NCBI RefSeq assembly: GCF_014203595.1 | Contig: NZ_JACHJK010000002.1 | Span: forward strand, 434,001-498,000 | DNA: 64,000 nt | Origin: Streptomyces echinatus | GTDB lineage: Bacteria > Actinomycetota > Actinomycetes > Streptomycetales > Streptomycetaceae | Direction of reading: 5' to 3' | In this document: positions 51,094 through 59,850 of the stretch, piece after piece | Layout of the letters: every line of letters begins with the position of its first letter | How positions within the stretch are numbered: the first letter of the stretch is position 1 | The notes under the pieces: model-generated | Seen by the model: only the letters and a program-made list of their open reading frames with translations | What the model was told of the DNA's origin: nothing | Database searches by the model: none | Made by a program: the position numbers and the translations under genes

Positions 51094-52377
51094 TCAGGCC
51101 GCCTCGACCACTGCCTCGAACTCGAGGGGCAAGTTGAGCTCGGTCCGCATAGTGAAGACTGCATCCATCAGAGACCTCAGGCGCTCGGGAGCATCGGGCA
51201 TGACGTGCGCGTAAGTCTGATGCGTGATCCTGGGGTCACGGTGCCCCAGCCACTCAGCCATGTCCGTCACCGGAACGCCCTTCGACAGGCCCGCCGAGGC
51301 AAAGAAGTGCCGGAGCCAGTGCGTGGTGATCCTCCGCGAGATTCCCGCCGCCTTCTTCGCATTACGCCACAGCCGGTCGACGAGGGAGTACATGAGGATG
51401 TTGGTGCGCCCGACGTTGGAGAAGAGGTAGTCCCCCTCCAGGCGGTTGAGACCCTCCTCTACGCGAAAGGTGCCATACTGCCGGACGTGCTCCTGCACCC
51501 GGGCAGCGATGGTGGGTGGCACGGGAACCGCTCGGCCCTCGTCCAGGTCACGCCACTTGAGGTGGCGGATGCAATGGGCGCGCCCCCTGCCCTTAGTGAT
51601 GGCCTTTTGGACGGTGGTCTTGGGCTCCTCGTTCTCACCATCTTGCGTGACCTGGCGGTCGACGTAGAGAGTGCCGCTCTTAAAATCGAACTGCTGCAAC
51701 GTCACTGCACACGCCTCACCGATACGCAACCCGCACCCAGCCATGAGCCACACGAGCAGCTTGTAGGGCCCGGGTAGGTGCCGCTCAATCGCCTCGATCT
51801 CCGCCAAGGTCGGCAGGCGGATGGTCCTTTTGACCCTCCGTTTCACTCGTTGGCGACCGGTGCGGACATGCTGGCACGGATTCCTGGTTATGTACTCGTT
51901 GGCGACGGCGAAGCTGAAGACACCAGCGAGCGTCTCATAGCGATTGATCGCCGTGCTCTCCTCATAACCGCGCTCTTCCACCATCCACTTCAACCACGCA
52001 TTGAGATGCTTTGGCTTGACGGCACCAATGGCAGTAGTCCCAAAATAGGGCTCCACGTGGAGGCGAAGACTCGTCTCATACTGGTAACGCGTCCCATTCA
52101 CCCGGCTCCCAGAGGCGATGAACTCGCGGTATACGGCCACAAGAGGGACGAGCAGCCCTGTGGGGGCAATATAGGTACCGAGATCTTTCTCTCGCTCTAC
52201 CTTGGCGGCAAAGGAGTCGGCTGACCCTTTTTTCTCGAACGACTTCTCTCGCTGCCGCCCACCGCGTCCACCAGGCTCCCTGTAGCGCACCGTCCACGGA
52301 TGGCCGCAGCGAGTTGCAGTGCAGGGATAGTTACCGCTCTTCTCGTCTTCCTTGCATTTCTGAAAAACCCGAGCCAA
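51094..52377 (-). CDS. int: Tyrosine-type site-specific integrase
   Basis: 427 residues. N-terminal arm/SAM-like domain (VAVYREFIASGSRVNGTRYQ, YFGTTAIGAVKPKHLNAWLK) and catalytic domain with Arg in AGCGLRIGEACAVT, HWLRHFFAS (HxxR), the His of WLGHRDPR and the nucleophile Tyr in THQTYAHVM. The start has a Cys/His-containing segment (YPCTATRCGHPWTVRYREPG), as in integrases of actinobacterial ICEs. Complete and next to an excisionase gene. Its own attachment site should lie just beyond 51090 or upstream of the excisionase, but I see no tRNA there. Confidence 0.93.
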   Translation of the reverse strand: MARVFQKCKEDEKSGNYPCTATRCGHPWTVRYREPGGRGGRQREKSFEKKGSADSFAAKVEREKDLGTYIAPTGLLVPLVAVYREFIASGSRVNGTRYQYETSLRLHVEPYFGTTAIGAVKPKHLNAWLKWMVEERGYEESTAINRYETLAGVFSFAVANEYITRNPCQHVRTGRQRVKRRVKRTIRLPTLAEIEAIERHLPGPYKLLVWLMAGCGLRIGEACAVTLQQFDFKSGTLYVDRQVTQDGENEEPKTTVQKAITKGRGRAHCIRHLKWRDLDEGRAVPVPPTIAARVQEHVRQYGTFRVEEGLNRLEGDYLFSNVGRTNILMYSLVDRLWRNAKKAAGISRRITTHWLRHFFASAGLSKGVPVTDMAEWLGHRDPRITHQTYAHVMPDAPERLRSLMDAVFTMRTELNLPLEFEAVVEAA

Positions 52378-52421
52378 CCTACCGGACCACCTGCCAGACC
52401 AAGAGGACTCGCTTCACCAAA

Positions 52422-52625
52422 CTACCCGTACTTTCTTTCCAGGTATGCGACGATGTCACGCTCGCGAAATCTCAGGAGTCGACCGACCTTTTGAGGCCGC
52501 AAACCCCAGGCTCGGTATTTGTTCTTGATCGTCAATTCACTTACCTTCAACCAATCGGCCACTTCAGCTGGCGTTAGAAGCCGGTAGCTTCCACCCTGCG
52601 TCAAAATCACACCTACCATCTTCAC
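52422..52625 (-). CDS. xis: Excisionase-type HTH protein
   Basis: 67 residues. HTH_17/AlpA-type winged helix (YRLLTPAEVADWLKVSELTI, KNKYRAWGLRPQKVGRLLRF, RERDIVAYLERKYG). It precedes the integrase on the same strand by 44 bases, the standard xis-int order. The exact start among the GTG/ATG codons at 52607-52625 is uncertain. Confidence 0.85.
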   Translation of the reverse strand: MKMVGVILTQGGSYRLLTPAEVADWLKVSELTIKNKYRAWGLRPQKVGRLLRFRERDIVAYLERKYG

Positions 52626-52758
52626 GGGTAATGATTGCCATCAGAGAATCAGTAGACGGTTCGCCCGACATTCCAATTCTTGGATTGCAGCGCTGCCTAC
52701 TGCGCCCGCTACGGTGCCCTGCCAAGGTCAGCCAAGCGCGACTCGCTCAATGGTCGTC

Positions 52759-52789
52759 ACGATCGCCGGTTTAGCTAACCGGCGATCGT
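52759..52789. terminator. Perfect hairpin
   Basis: ACGATCGCCGGTT, a 5-base loop (TAGCT), and its exact complement: a 13-base stem. It could be a bidirectional terminator or a protein-binding palindrome near the excisionase. Confidence 0.55.
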
Positions 52790-53360
52790 CGTCTATGTTG
52801 CACTCGCACTTGGTTAGGGCACCTGTCCTAGCTGCGGTCTCCGCACGAACTAGGTGACGGCAGCGACGCATCGAGTACAGCCAGCGCTGAAAAGGCGGAG
52901 GCAACCAGCTGAACAGGTCGAAGGGCACACGTCGGTAGAAGGGGACTCCTCATCCGGTTACGCGGTGGGCCGGTTACCGACCTCGTGGTTGGGGCGTGTT
53001 GTACGTTGACATAGCCCCGGAGAGGGTTCCACTCTTTCGAGAGTCTTTCTCGTCTGCCGTGGGCGAATGCCAGGTCGGTCTGACAGCGCGGAAAGAGGGC
53101 GCTTCGTCGGTCAGGACGACGTTTGGCCTCATAGGCGCGACGGAGCATGATCGTGGCGGCCGGTTGGCCGTCGCCGTAGGGATTCGGATTCCGCTGCATG
53201 CCCGGCATGTGCGCAGGCCGCCGACGACGTCTTCACTCCGCCTGTGAACCACGACCTGCGGCGGGCTGGCGGTATCGTGCCTCCACCGGCATGAATCGGC
53301 TTCGTGTAAGCGCGAGCTGGAAACTCCGCTGCCGCTGCCGAAGGTTGGCGCTGACAGCCC
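52790..53360. other. Stretch without a recognisable gene
   Basis: About 570 bases. Open frames on both strands lack domains and ribosome binding sites. It may contain the attachment region of the neighbouring integrase. Confidence 0.4.
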
Positions 53361-53394
53361 AGGCTCTTCGCCGCCGGGTGGCGGCGAAGAGCCT
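53361..53394. terminator. Perfect 15-base-pair hairpin
   Basis: AGGCTCTTCGCCGCC, the loop GGGT, and its exact complement. It lies about 140 bases downstream of the leftward trmO-like gene and would end its transcript. Confidence 0.75.
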
Positions 53395-53535
53395 TGTGTG
53401 CGGCACTGTCGTGCATTTGGCGGTCCCCCTCACCGAAGCCGCCAGGGTTGAGGAGTTGAGCGACCACTCGCTGGCGCGCCCTCGGGTGGCTACGTCCCGT
53501 CAGGTCGTCGGCCTCCGTTCCGGCGCATGTCCGAG

Positions 53536-54021
53536 TCAGCGTTCGGCGGCGTCCCTCCAGTAGTCCTCCAGCATCTCGCCGGGCCACGCAGGCTGGGTGA
53601 CGGTGCCGCGCGGCAGGAACTCCTTGAAGACCACCACCAGGTCCACCACCAGGGTGCCGTCGTCAGCGTCGAGGTCGGTGACGTGCAGGTCCCGTCCGTC
53701 GACGCGGAGCAACCGCGGGAACGAGGTCGCGAGGCGAGCCGGACGCCGGTGGTTGTGGTGCACGAAGGTTCCCGTCGCCGGCCAGTCCGGGTTGTCCCGC
53801 GGGCTTCGCGCGTGGAGGGCAACGTCTTCAGGAGAGCCGAAGTTGAAGAACCAGGTGACCTGGAGGTGAGAGAACTCCTCGATCCCCTGCAGGGTCTCCT
53901 CCGGGTACTCCGGGCGCAGCCGAATGATCGACTCCACACCGCCCTTGAAGTCGTCGAGGCGCCCCTTGTGGCCCCCGACCACCTCGGCAATCACCGGCAC
54001 CTCGATGGACTTTGTTGACAC
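53536..54021 (-). CDS. TrmO-like (TsaA/UPF0066) tRNA methyltransferase family protein
   Basis: 161 residues from GTG 54021. Fits the TrmO domain: IRLRPEYPEETLQGIEEFSH, LQVTWFFNFG, NPDWPATGTFVHHNHRRPAR, LRVDGRDLHVTDLDADDGTL and VVDLVVVFKEFLP. TrmO N-methylates the t6A37 base of tRNA in enterics; actinobacterial relatives are mostly untested. ATG 54066 upstream is an alternative start. Confidence 0.75.
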   Translation of the reverse strand: MSTKSIEVPVIAEVVGGHKGRLDDFKGGVESIIRLRPEYPEETLQGIEEFSHLQVTWFFNFGSPEDVALHARSPRDNPDWPATGTFVHHNHRRPARLATSFPRLLRVDGRDLHVTDLDADDGTLVVDLVVVFKEFLPRGTVTQPAWPGEMLEDYWRDAAER

Positions 54022-54096
54022 GGGTTCCCCCTTCTCCGCTCGCGGCACGGCGAGGCGGTCAGCCACAGCATGCCCGCCTTCACCACCATGGCGCCG

Positions 54097-55485
54097 TCAG
54101 GCTACTCGTTCGAGTACGGCCTTGGCGCGCTCGTCGATCTCCGCCGCCACGCTGATTCCCCGATTGCGGAAAGGGGACAGCACCCGGCGCATGTTCACGG
54201 CTGCCTCGCGTGCTCTGCCCGACTGGACGCCCTCCATCGCGTCCAGGGCCTGTGCCCACGTGTGGCACGCGGCCTCCACGTTCCCCTTGCGGGCCTGCAC
54301 AGTGCCCATGTAGCCCAACGTCACCGCGTGGGTCCGGCTGAAGGTGTCGGCCTTCCTGGTCAGCACGCTGTTGTTGAATTCTTGGAGCGCTCCGTCGAGA
54401 TCGCCGAGCGTCCACAGGGTGCGGGCGGTCTCGTGGGCCAGGGAAGCCCGCTGGAAGAACCACACCCGACTCGGCTCCTCGTCACCGACGTCAGCCGCAG
54501 CCAGGTCGTCCTCGGCGCGGAGAAGCGCTGCGATCGCGGCCCGCTTCTGTCCGTTGGCAGCAAGACTGCGTGCCTGCACCACTCCGAGCAGTGCCCGCTC
54601 GCGAGGCGTCGCGAGGGTGTACCGCTTACGCTCCACGGAAGCCGTGGCGAGGTCGACGGCAGCCCGGGGGTGGCCGAGATCCGTTGCCTGGTGAGCCATC
54701 GCCCGCAGGATGTGGCCGGCGAGGGGAGCGTCGTCGGCTTCCGCCGCGAGCTTCAGCGCCAGCGTGAAGTAGCGCCGCGCGGCCTCATGGTGAGAGGCGT
54801 CGAAGCTCATCCAGCCGGCGACGTACACCGCCTCGGAGGCAGCGGCGAGGAGGGCGCGACGAGTGTCGTCGCTGGTGAATACCCCTCCGACGTACCTGGC
54901 AACGTCGTCGACGAGGTACTGGTAGAGGGCCGTGCGGCCATCCATGCCGCCGTGTCGCTGGTCTCTTCGAGAGAAGAACTCTGTCATCTCACGCACAGCG
55001 CTGACTTCGGCGGCCCCGACCCTGCGGCTCGTCGCGGCGGGGCGGGACTTTGCCCGTTGGGGAGCCTCATCCCACCACTGCTGTCCAGGCAGAACCAGGC
55101 CACCCACCGAGTAGGCGGCGCCGGCCAGCAATCGGCGGCGTTCGAGATCCACGTCGCTTCTCCCAAGGTCTACCAGCGCAGTCAGCGTATCGACGTTCCA
55201 CTCCGATGCCGCCACTGCACCCGCGCCCGACACGGAGAACCCGATCTCAGCTGGTGTGATGGGGCGTTGCAGTCGCCGGGACAACGTCTCGCACAAGATA
55301 TGGGGCGCTCTGCCCGAGGGCTGCGTTCCCGCCACCCACATGGCGATGTGCGAGCGGCTAGTGCCCAGCAGTTCCTTTGCTCCTACCTCAGCCGCGACCC
55401 TCACGAAGGCAGCCGCCACTTTCTGCTGCGACCAGCCTGTTTCCGCGATCGCGTCGGCCAGCTTCACGTTCCGCTCGCGCGCCAT
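54097..55485 (-). CDS. HTH regulator with TPR-like C terminus
   Basis: 462 residues. The N-terminal HTH region (KLADAIAETGWSQQKVAAAF, GTSRSHIAMWVAGTQPSGRA, PHILCETLSRRLQRPITPAE) is followed by a linker with a Tat-like stretch (RRRLLAGAAYSVGGLVLPGQ) and TPR-type helices (EAARRYFTLALKLAAEADDA, RAAVDLATASVERKRYTLAT, ALDAMEGVQSGRAREAAVNM). This architecture is widespread in streptomycetes beside SpoIIAB-like ATPase genes and small-molecule clusters. It is divergent from the pyrimidine-type operon and a good candidate for its regulator. Confidence 0.85.
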   Translation of the reverse strand: MARERNVKLADAIAETGWSQQKVAAAFVRVAAEVGAKELLGTSRSHIAMWVAGTQPSGRAPHILCETLSRRLQRPITPAEIGFSVSGAGAVAASEWNVDTLTALVDLGRSDVDLERRRLLAGAAYSVGGLVLPGQQWWDEAPQRAKSRPAATSRRVGAAEVSAVREMTEFFSRRDQRHGGMDGRTALYQYLVDDVARYVGGVFTSDDTRRALLAAASEAVYVAGWMSFDASHHEAARRYFTLALKLAAEADDAPLAGHILRAMAHQATDLGHPRAAVDLATASVERKRYTLATPRERALLGVVQARSLAANGQKRAAIAALLRAEDDLAAADVGDEEPSRVWFFQRASLAHETARTLWTLGDLDGALQEFNNSVLTRKADTFSRTHAVTLGYMGTVQARKGNVEAACHTWAQALDAMEGVQSGRAREAAVNMRRVLSPFRNRGISVAAEIDERAKAVLERVA

Positions 55486-55623
55486 CGTCTACCTCGGTTC
55501 ACCAAAACGATCTTTGACGGGTTTGACGGCCCCGACAGCCGCCGGGAGATACCGCCGCGATGTGATCCACGGTTCGCTCGTGGTCAACGAAACCACCAAC
55601 TGCCCTTGCCCGGGGAGAAACTG

Positions 55624-55818
55624 GTGAAGACCAGCCACACGACTGGCACCGCCACCCGGACTGTGCCGGGCGACGGGCGCGCTCCCGCTCCGACGTCTGG
55701 CGTACGGCACCTCGACCACCCCCCGCCGGTGGCCGTGCTCGTGCAGAACCTCCGCCGCTTCGATCACTCCGACAAGACTGCCGATCGAGTCCTCCGCGGG
55801 CTCAAGCCCCAGTTGTGA
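55624..55818 (+). CDS. Possible 64-residue protein upstream of the ATPase gene
   Basis: GTG 55624 follows a CGGGGAGAAA site. KTSHTTGTATRTVPGDGRAP, then HLDHPPPVAVLVQNLRRFDH with SDKTADRVLRGLKPQL; the second half looks natural. It stops 10 bases before the ATP-binding protein gene, so it would be the first gene of the operon. No family. Confidence 0.5.
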   Translation: MKTSHTTGTATRTVPGDGRAPAPTSGVRHLDHPPPVAVLVQNLRRFDHSDKTADRVLRGLKPQL

Positions 55819-55828
55819 GAAGGCGAGC

Positions 55829-56317
55829 ATGGACCGAATCGAAAGTCTGGGGAGTGTGATCAGCGCTCCCGAGCAGAAGAAGACCCTGACGCTCGCCGCC
55901 AACGACAGGGCTCCGGGCAAGGCGCGGTCCTTCACCCGGGAAGCGCTGATGGCGTGGGGGGTGGAAGACCTTCTGGACCAGGCTGTACTAATCGTCAGCG
56001 AGCTCACCACCAACGCCGAACGGCATGGCCGAACTCCCGGCATCGGTTTGGGCCTTCCGTCCGGAGTGGACGGCGAGCCCGTCGATGAGATCACGTTGAC
56101 GCTCGCCCTGCAGGCCGGTGTTGTGGGGATCGAGGTCGAAGACAACTCCCCTGAGCCCCCAGTGCCTCAGATCGCCTCGCTCTATGCCACCAGCGGACGG
56201 GGCCTACACCTCGTGACGGCAGCGGCCGACACCTGGGCTGCCTGCCCCAAGAAAGACGGACGCGGCAAGAGAGTGATCGCTCTCGTGAGACGCCCCGAGT
56301 CGCCCATCACACCCTGA
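55829..56317 (+). CDS. ATP-binding protein, SpoIIAB/anti-sigma kinase-like
   Basis: 162 residues with an HATPase_c fold: ARSFTREALMAWGVEDLLDQ, AVLIVSELTTNAERHGRTPG (N-box with the ATP-magnesium Asn), VGIEVEDNSPEPP (G1-like DNS), and ATSGRGLHLVTAAADTWAAC (G2). These small ATPases often pair with XRE/TPR regulators such as the divergent gene at 54097. The next gene follows at 22 bases. Confidence 0.85.
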   Translation: MDRIESLGSVISAPEQKKTLTLAANDRAPGKARSFTREALMAWGVEDLLDQAVLIVSELTTNAERHGRTPGIGLGLPSGVDGEPVDEITLTLALQAGVVGIEVEDNSPEPPVPQIASLYATSGRGLHLVTAAADTWAACPKKDGRGKRVIALVRRPESPITP

Positions 56318-56339
56318 CCACCTCTCCTGGAGACCCCTG

Positions 56340-57047
56340 ATGTCATCCCGGCTTACGCCCTCACCCGCGCCGGCCTCCGGCGGAACGAGGCTGGGGCACG
56401 ACGCCGAAGCCGTACGTGTGCTTCTGCTCGACCTGGACGGCGTGCTCGTCGACACTCGCCCGGTCATGCAGAGGGCGTGGCGCCAGGTCCGCGAAGACCA
56501 CAACCTCGACGTGCCATTCGGGGACTACGAGCGCCATCTGGGCCGTCCCTTCGCCGACATCATGCACCAGCTCGGGCTCGCTGACGCCGAGCCGATCCAC
56601 CAGACCTACTCCAAGGCGTCAACGGCCGCTTCTCACCTCGCCCGACAGTTCGCCGGCGTCGCGGAGGTCCTCCATGCCTTCGCCGCTGCCGACTGGCGGC
56701 TGGGGATTGTCACGTCCAAGCCGTTGGCGCGAGCCACCCCTCTCCTGGCTCAGCTCGGCGTCCCTTTCGCCACGGTGCGCACGCCGAACGGGGTAGGGCG
56801 GGGCAAACCCGCGCCAGACCCGATCCTGCTCGCCCTGATCGACCTGGGCGCCGATCCGGCCGATGCCCTGTACGTCGGAGACATGGCGGTCGACCAGGAG
56901 GCAGCCCGTCGCGCCGGCGTCTCGTACGTGCACGCAGCCTGGGGCTACGGCACCCCGAGCCCTCCGGCCCCCGTCGTCGCCGAATCGCCGAAGGACCTGC
57001 TGCGGCTCATGGACACCGGGCCGATCCTCGAAGGGAGCCTGGTATGA
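56340..57047 (+). CDS. HAD superfamily phosphatase
   Basis: 235 residues. HAD motif I VRVLLLDLDGVLVDTRPVMQ (nucleophile Asp near residue 31), motif II LGIVTSKPLARATPLL (Thr-Ser), motif III GRGKPAPDPILLALIDLGAD and motif IV ALYVGDMAVDQEAARRAGVS. Subfamily I cap; phosphoglycolate-phosphatase-like. In this operon it may dephosphorylate a nucleotide or sugar phosphate. ATGA overlap with the next gene. Confidence 0.88.
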   Translation: MSSRLTPSPAPASGGTRLGHDAEAVRVLLLDLDGVLVDTRPVMQRAWRQVREDHNLDVPFGDYERHLGRPFADIMHQLGLADAEPIHQTYSKASTAASHLARQFAGVAEVLHAFAAADWRLGIVTSKPLARATPLLAQLGVPFATVRTPNGVGRGKPAPDPILLALIDLGADPADALYVGDMAVDQEAARRAGVSYVHAAWGYGTPSPPAPVVAESPKDLLRLMDTGPILEGSLV

Positions 57048-58897
57048 CGCCGACCAAGCGCAGCGCCTTGGGCATCGCCCGCACCGGCTCCGATGGCAAG
57101 CCCCAGTGGGCGCTGGTCGGCGAGGCCGCGCTCGCGACCATGAAGTCCGACCGGATCACCACGTCCGAACTGGAGGCCCTGCCCTTCGACCCACGCGATG
57201 CTGAAGCACGGGTCAACCATGTGATGGAGGCCCTCGAAGCGTACGGCGCCGACCTCGCGAGGACTCCGGGTGGCGCGGGGTGGCTGTACGTCCAGCACGT
57301 GCCGGCGCGGCGCCTGGTGGCACAGGTCGTACGTAAGCTGGCGGCGCTCAGCGCGTGGGAGCCGTTCGCCAAGGCCCCAGGTCCGCTGAGACTCGCGCCC
57401 TACGAAGGACTCGTCGGGCTGCGGTCGAGCAGCTCCCGCGAGTACCGGGCGTACACGGTCACCTGGTCGGGCATTGCCTACCTGCTCGGAGCCGCAGCCC
57501 CTCACAATCCCCTCCGATCCGCGCAGTTACGCAACCTCCCTCCTGCCCTGACGGCCGCATCGGTGCCGAGCTCGGCGCCCTCGGAGCTTCCAGTGAGCGA
57601 GGTGGCGGCGTTGTCGTGGTCGTCCCGTCACGCGGCCACTCTGCTGCCAGTGCTGGAGGAGCTGGCCAGGAACGGGCGCCCCAGCCTCGTGGTGGACTTG
57701 GCGACCGACCCGGCGGAGCGGTGCCCGGCTTCGGGCGTCGCGGGGGTGAACCTGTGCTCGCCTCCGCCCAGTCTCTTCGACCTCTCCGGCGTCGTGGACG
57801 GGCTGAGGCCGCAGGATGACGGCCCCGTCGTTCGAGTCGACGAGCACGAGCTCCGACTGGCCCGGTTGCTCCGCCTCGTGTCCGTACTTCTGGAGACGAG
57901 CGGCGGGTGCACCCAGCCGTCTTGGCGATCCGTGGTCCGGGCGGAGACATGGTTGGACGGCGTTCTCGCCGCCGTACGGCCGCATACCGTCCTGGTCAGC
58001 AACGACACCAGCCCGCTGGGTGCGCTGGCTGTACATGTTGCAGAGCGCCATGGGATGAACACGGTGCACGTCCAGCACGGGGCCTGGACGGCTGAGTCGG
58101 TCGCATGGCCCGCCCTGCACAGCTGCGACATTGTGGTCATGGGTGAGCGGGACCTCCCCCTCGCGAAGGAGTGGGTGCGCCACCCTGACGCCGAAGTCCA
58201 TGTCCTGGGCCAGCCCCGCTTCGATGTACTCGCTGGCCTCGGCCGCGATACCCAGCGGCGCTACCTGGAACATCTGCTGGCCCACGGCCCGCGCCGCAGT
58301 CCTGCCCGTATCGCGGTGTGGGCCTGCCAGCCCTTCGGTCCTGACCGGCTCAAGGCCCAGGCCGACCTGCTGCTGGATGGTCTGTGGCAGGCCGGCGGCG
58401 ACTGGGGCCTCGTCATCGCGCCGCACCCGGCGCAGAGCGTCGACGTCTTCGCCCCCCTGCTCGAACGGCACGGTCGGCCGCTCGTGGCCGTGGCCGATCG
58501 CCGGGTCGGCGCTCGTGGCTGCCTCGCCGGTGCCGACGCCCTGGCAAGCGCCTATTCGACGTGCGGCATCGAAGCCGCGCTGATGGGCGTGCCGGTGCTC
58601 GAACTGGGTTCGCCCGGCGAGCGCACGCTCGGACTCTCCGACCACGGCCTTGCACGGCGGTGCAGCACCGCCGATGACATCGCCGACGCTCTCGTCGCAC
58701 TGCGCGGTCCGCACCCACCTGCCGACCGGGCGGCGACGGACGCGGTGTGCCGGTGGCGCGGTGACAGCGCAGCCCAAGTCGCATGCCTCATCACCCGCCG
58801 CTCGGGCGGCCACGTCATGCCCTCCCACCACATCAACCACAATGCCCGCGCCGCCGAGTCCGGACGGCCGCAGGGCGAAGGAGTACCTGTCCGATGA
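57044..58897 (+). CDS. Glycosyltransferase-like protein (GT-B fold, capsule/CDP-glycerol type)
   Basis: 617 residues. The N-terminal part (1-170) is unassigned (YGADLARTPGGAGWLYVQHV). The C-terminal part resembles GT-B transferases of surface-polymer pathways: HTVLVSNDTSPLGALAVHVA, MNTVHVQHGAWTAESVAWPA, HVLGQPRFDVLAGLGRD, LVIAPHPAQSVDVFAPLLER, and DALASAYSTCGIEAALMGVP in the nucleotide-sugar site. A TTA leucine codon (codon 162, position 57527) makes translation likely to depend on the bldA tRNA. Start and stop both overlap neighbours by four bases. Confidence 0.72.
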   Translation: MTPTKRSALGIARTGSDGKPQWALVGEAALATMKSDRITTSELEALPFDPRDAEARVNHVMEALEAYGADLARTPGGAGWLYVQHVPARRLVAQVVRKLAALSAWEPFAKAPGPLRLAPYEGLVGLRSSSSREYRAYTVTWSGIAYLLGAAAPHNPLRSAQLRNLPPALTAASVPSSAPSELPVSEVAALSWSSRHAATLLPVLEELARNGRPSLVVDLATDPAERCPASGVAGVNLCSPPPSLFDLSGVVDGLRPQDDGPVVRVDEHELRLARLLRLVSVLLETSGGCTQPSWRSVVRAETWLDGVLAAVRPHTVLVSNDTSPLGALAVHVAERHGMNTVHVQHGAWTAESVAWPALHSCDIVVMGERDLPLAKEWVRHPDAEVHVLGQPRFDVLAGLGRDTQRRYLEHLLAHGPRRSPARIAVWACQPFGPDRLKAQADLLLDGLWQAGGDWGLVIAPHPAQSVDVFAPLLERHGRPLVAVADRRVGARGCLAGADALASAYSTCGIEAALMGVPVLELGSPGERTLGLSDHGLARRCSTADDIADALVALRGPHPPADRAATDAVCRWRGDSAAQVACLITRRSGGHVMPSHHINHNARAAESGRPQGEGVPVR

Positions 58898-59850
58898 CAC
58901 ACCTGACCGCCGACAGCGTCGCCGAACTCTTCGTCGGCGCTGTCGCCCTGGCCAAGAGCGGCGAGAGGGTCAGCCCTCGCGGCATGGCGACCCGTGAGGT
59001 GCGAGACGTCCACATGCGGCTGACGCAGCCGCGGGCTCGACTGCTGTACGCGCCGCCGGCACGCGTCATCAACCCCGCGTTCGCCGTGGCGGAGACCGTG
59101 TGGCACCTCTCCGGCTCGGACGCCCCATGGATCTTCGATTACAACGCACGCCTGCGGCAGTACGCCGACGACGGTGTCCTCCGGGGCGCGTACGGGCCGC
59201 GGATGCGGAATTGGGCCGGGAAAGTGGATCAGCTGAGCCGCGTCGTCGAGATCCTCAAAGAGGACCCCGACTCCCGCCGGGCCCTGATCCAGCTCTACGA
59301 CCCGGCCCAGGACGCTGCAGGGCACAAGGACGTGCCCTGCACGCTGGGCTTCGGCTTCCATCTGCGTGCCGGCCGCCTGCACATGTCGACGACGATGCGT
59401 GGTCAGGACGTGTGGATCGGCATGCCGTACGACCTGTTCTTCTACACCGTGCTGCATGAGCTGGTCGCGGGCTGGCTCGGCGCCGAGCTGGGCGAGTTCC
59501 ACCACCACGTGGGATCACTGCACATCTACGAGAACCATCTCGACCAGGCGGAAGAACTGACCGCGGTGACCGCGAGCACGGTCATGCCGGACCTCACCAC
59601 ACCGTGGCGGGGCTTCGACGATCTGCTCGACCAGGTCGAGGCCCGGGACGTGACCGGCCACCCGGGCTGGGACACGATGGCCGAGACACTGCGCAGCTAC
59701 CGCTTGTGGAAGGACGGCGCGCGTGAGCAGGCGTGGCGGGTCGCCGACAAGATCGACGGGCCTTTGGGCGAGGCGCTGATCGCCTGGTACGGCGAGCTGA
59801 ACCGCCGTGCCCGTACATCCACCGCGCGTGAGACGGCAGGGACGCGGTGA
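58894..59850 (+). CDS. Thymidylate-synthase-like enzyme, probably a pyrimidine hydroxymethylase
   Basis: 318 residues. TS fold: ALIQLYDPAQDAAG, DVPCTLGFGFHLRAGRLHMS with the catalytic Cys149, STTMRGQDVWIGMPYDLFFY, and VGSLHIYENHLDQAEE. In thymidylate synthase the position aligned with Asp180 (MPYD) is the Asn that reads uracil; Asp there is the mark of dCMP hydroxymethylases such as T4 gp42. So the substrate is probably a cytidine nucleotide and the product a 5-hydroxymethyl derivative (inference). CMP hydroxymethylases of mildiomycin and bacimethrin pathways are other relatives. ATGA overlap upstream, GTGA overlap downstream. Confidence 0.85.
   Translation: MTHLTADSVAELFVGAVALAKSGERVSPRGMATREVRDVHMRLTQPRARLLYAPPARVINPAFAVAETVWHLSGSDAPWIFDYNARLRQYADDGVLRGAYGPRMRNWAGKVDQLSRVVEILKEDPDSRRALIQLYDPAQDAAGHKDVPCTLGFGFHLRAGRLHMSTTMRGQDVWIGMPYDLFFYTVLHELVAGWLGAELGEFHHHVGSLHIYENHLDQAEELTAVTASTVMPDLTTPWRGFDDLLDQVEARDVTGHPGWDTMAETLRSYRLWKDGAREQAWRVADKIDGPLGEALIAWYGELNRRARTSTARETAGTR

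Noticed and set aside
52828..53247. Two opposing short ORFs downstream of the excisionase gene
   Set aside because: Neither has a ribosome binding site, a domain or a composition clearly different from shadow frames.
54070..55818. A 582-codon forward open frame opposite the HTH/TPR regulator
   Set aside because: Antisense of a well-formed regulator. Only the last 64 codons, beyond the regulator, look natural and are kept as a small gene.
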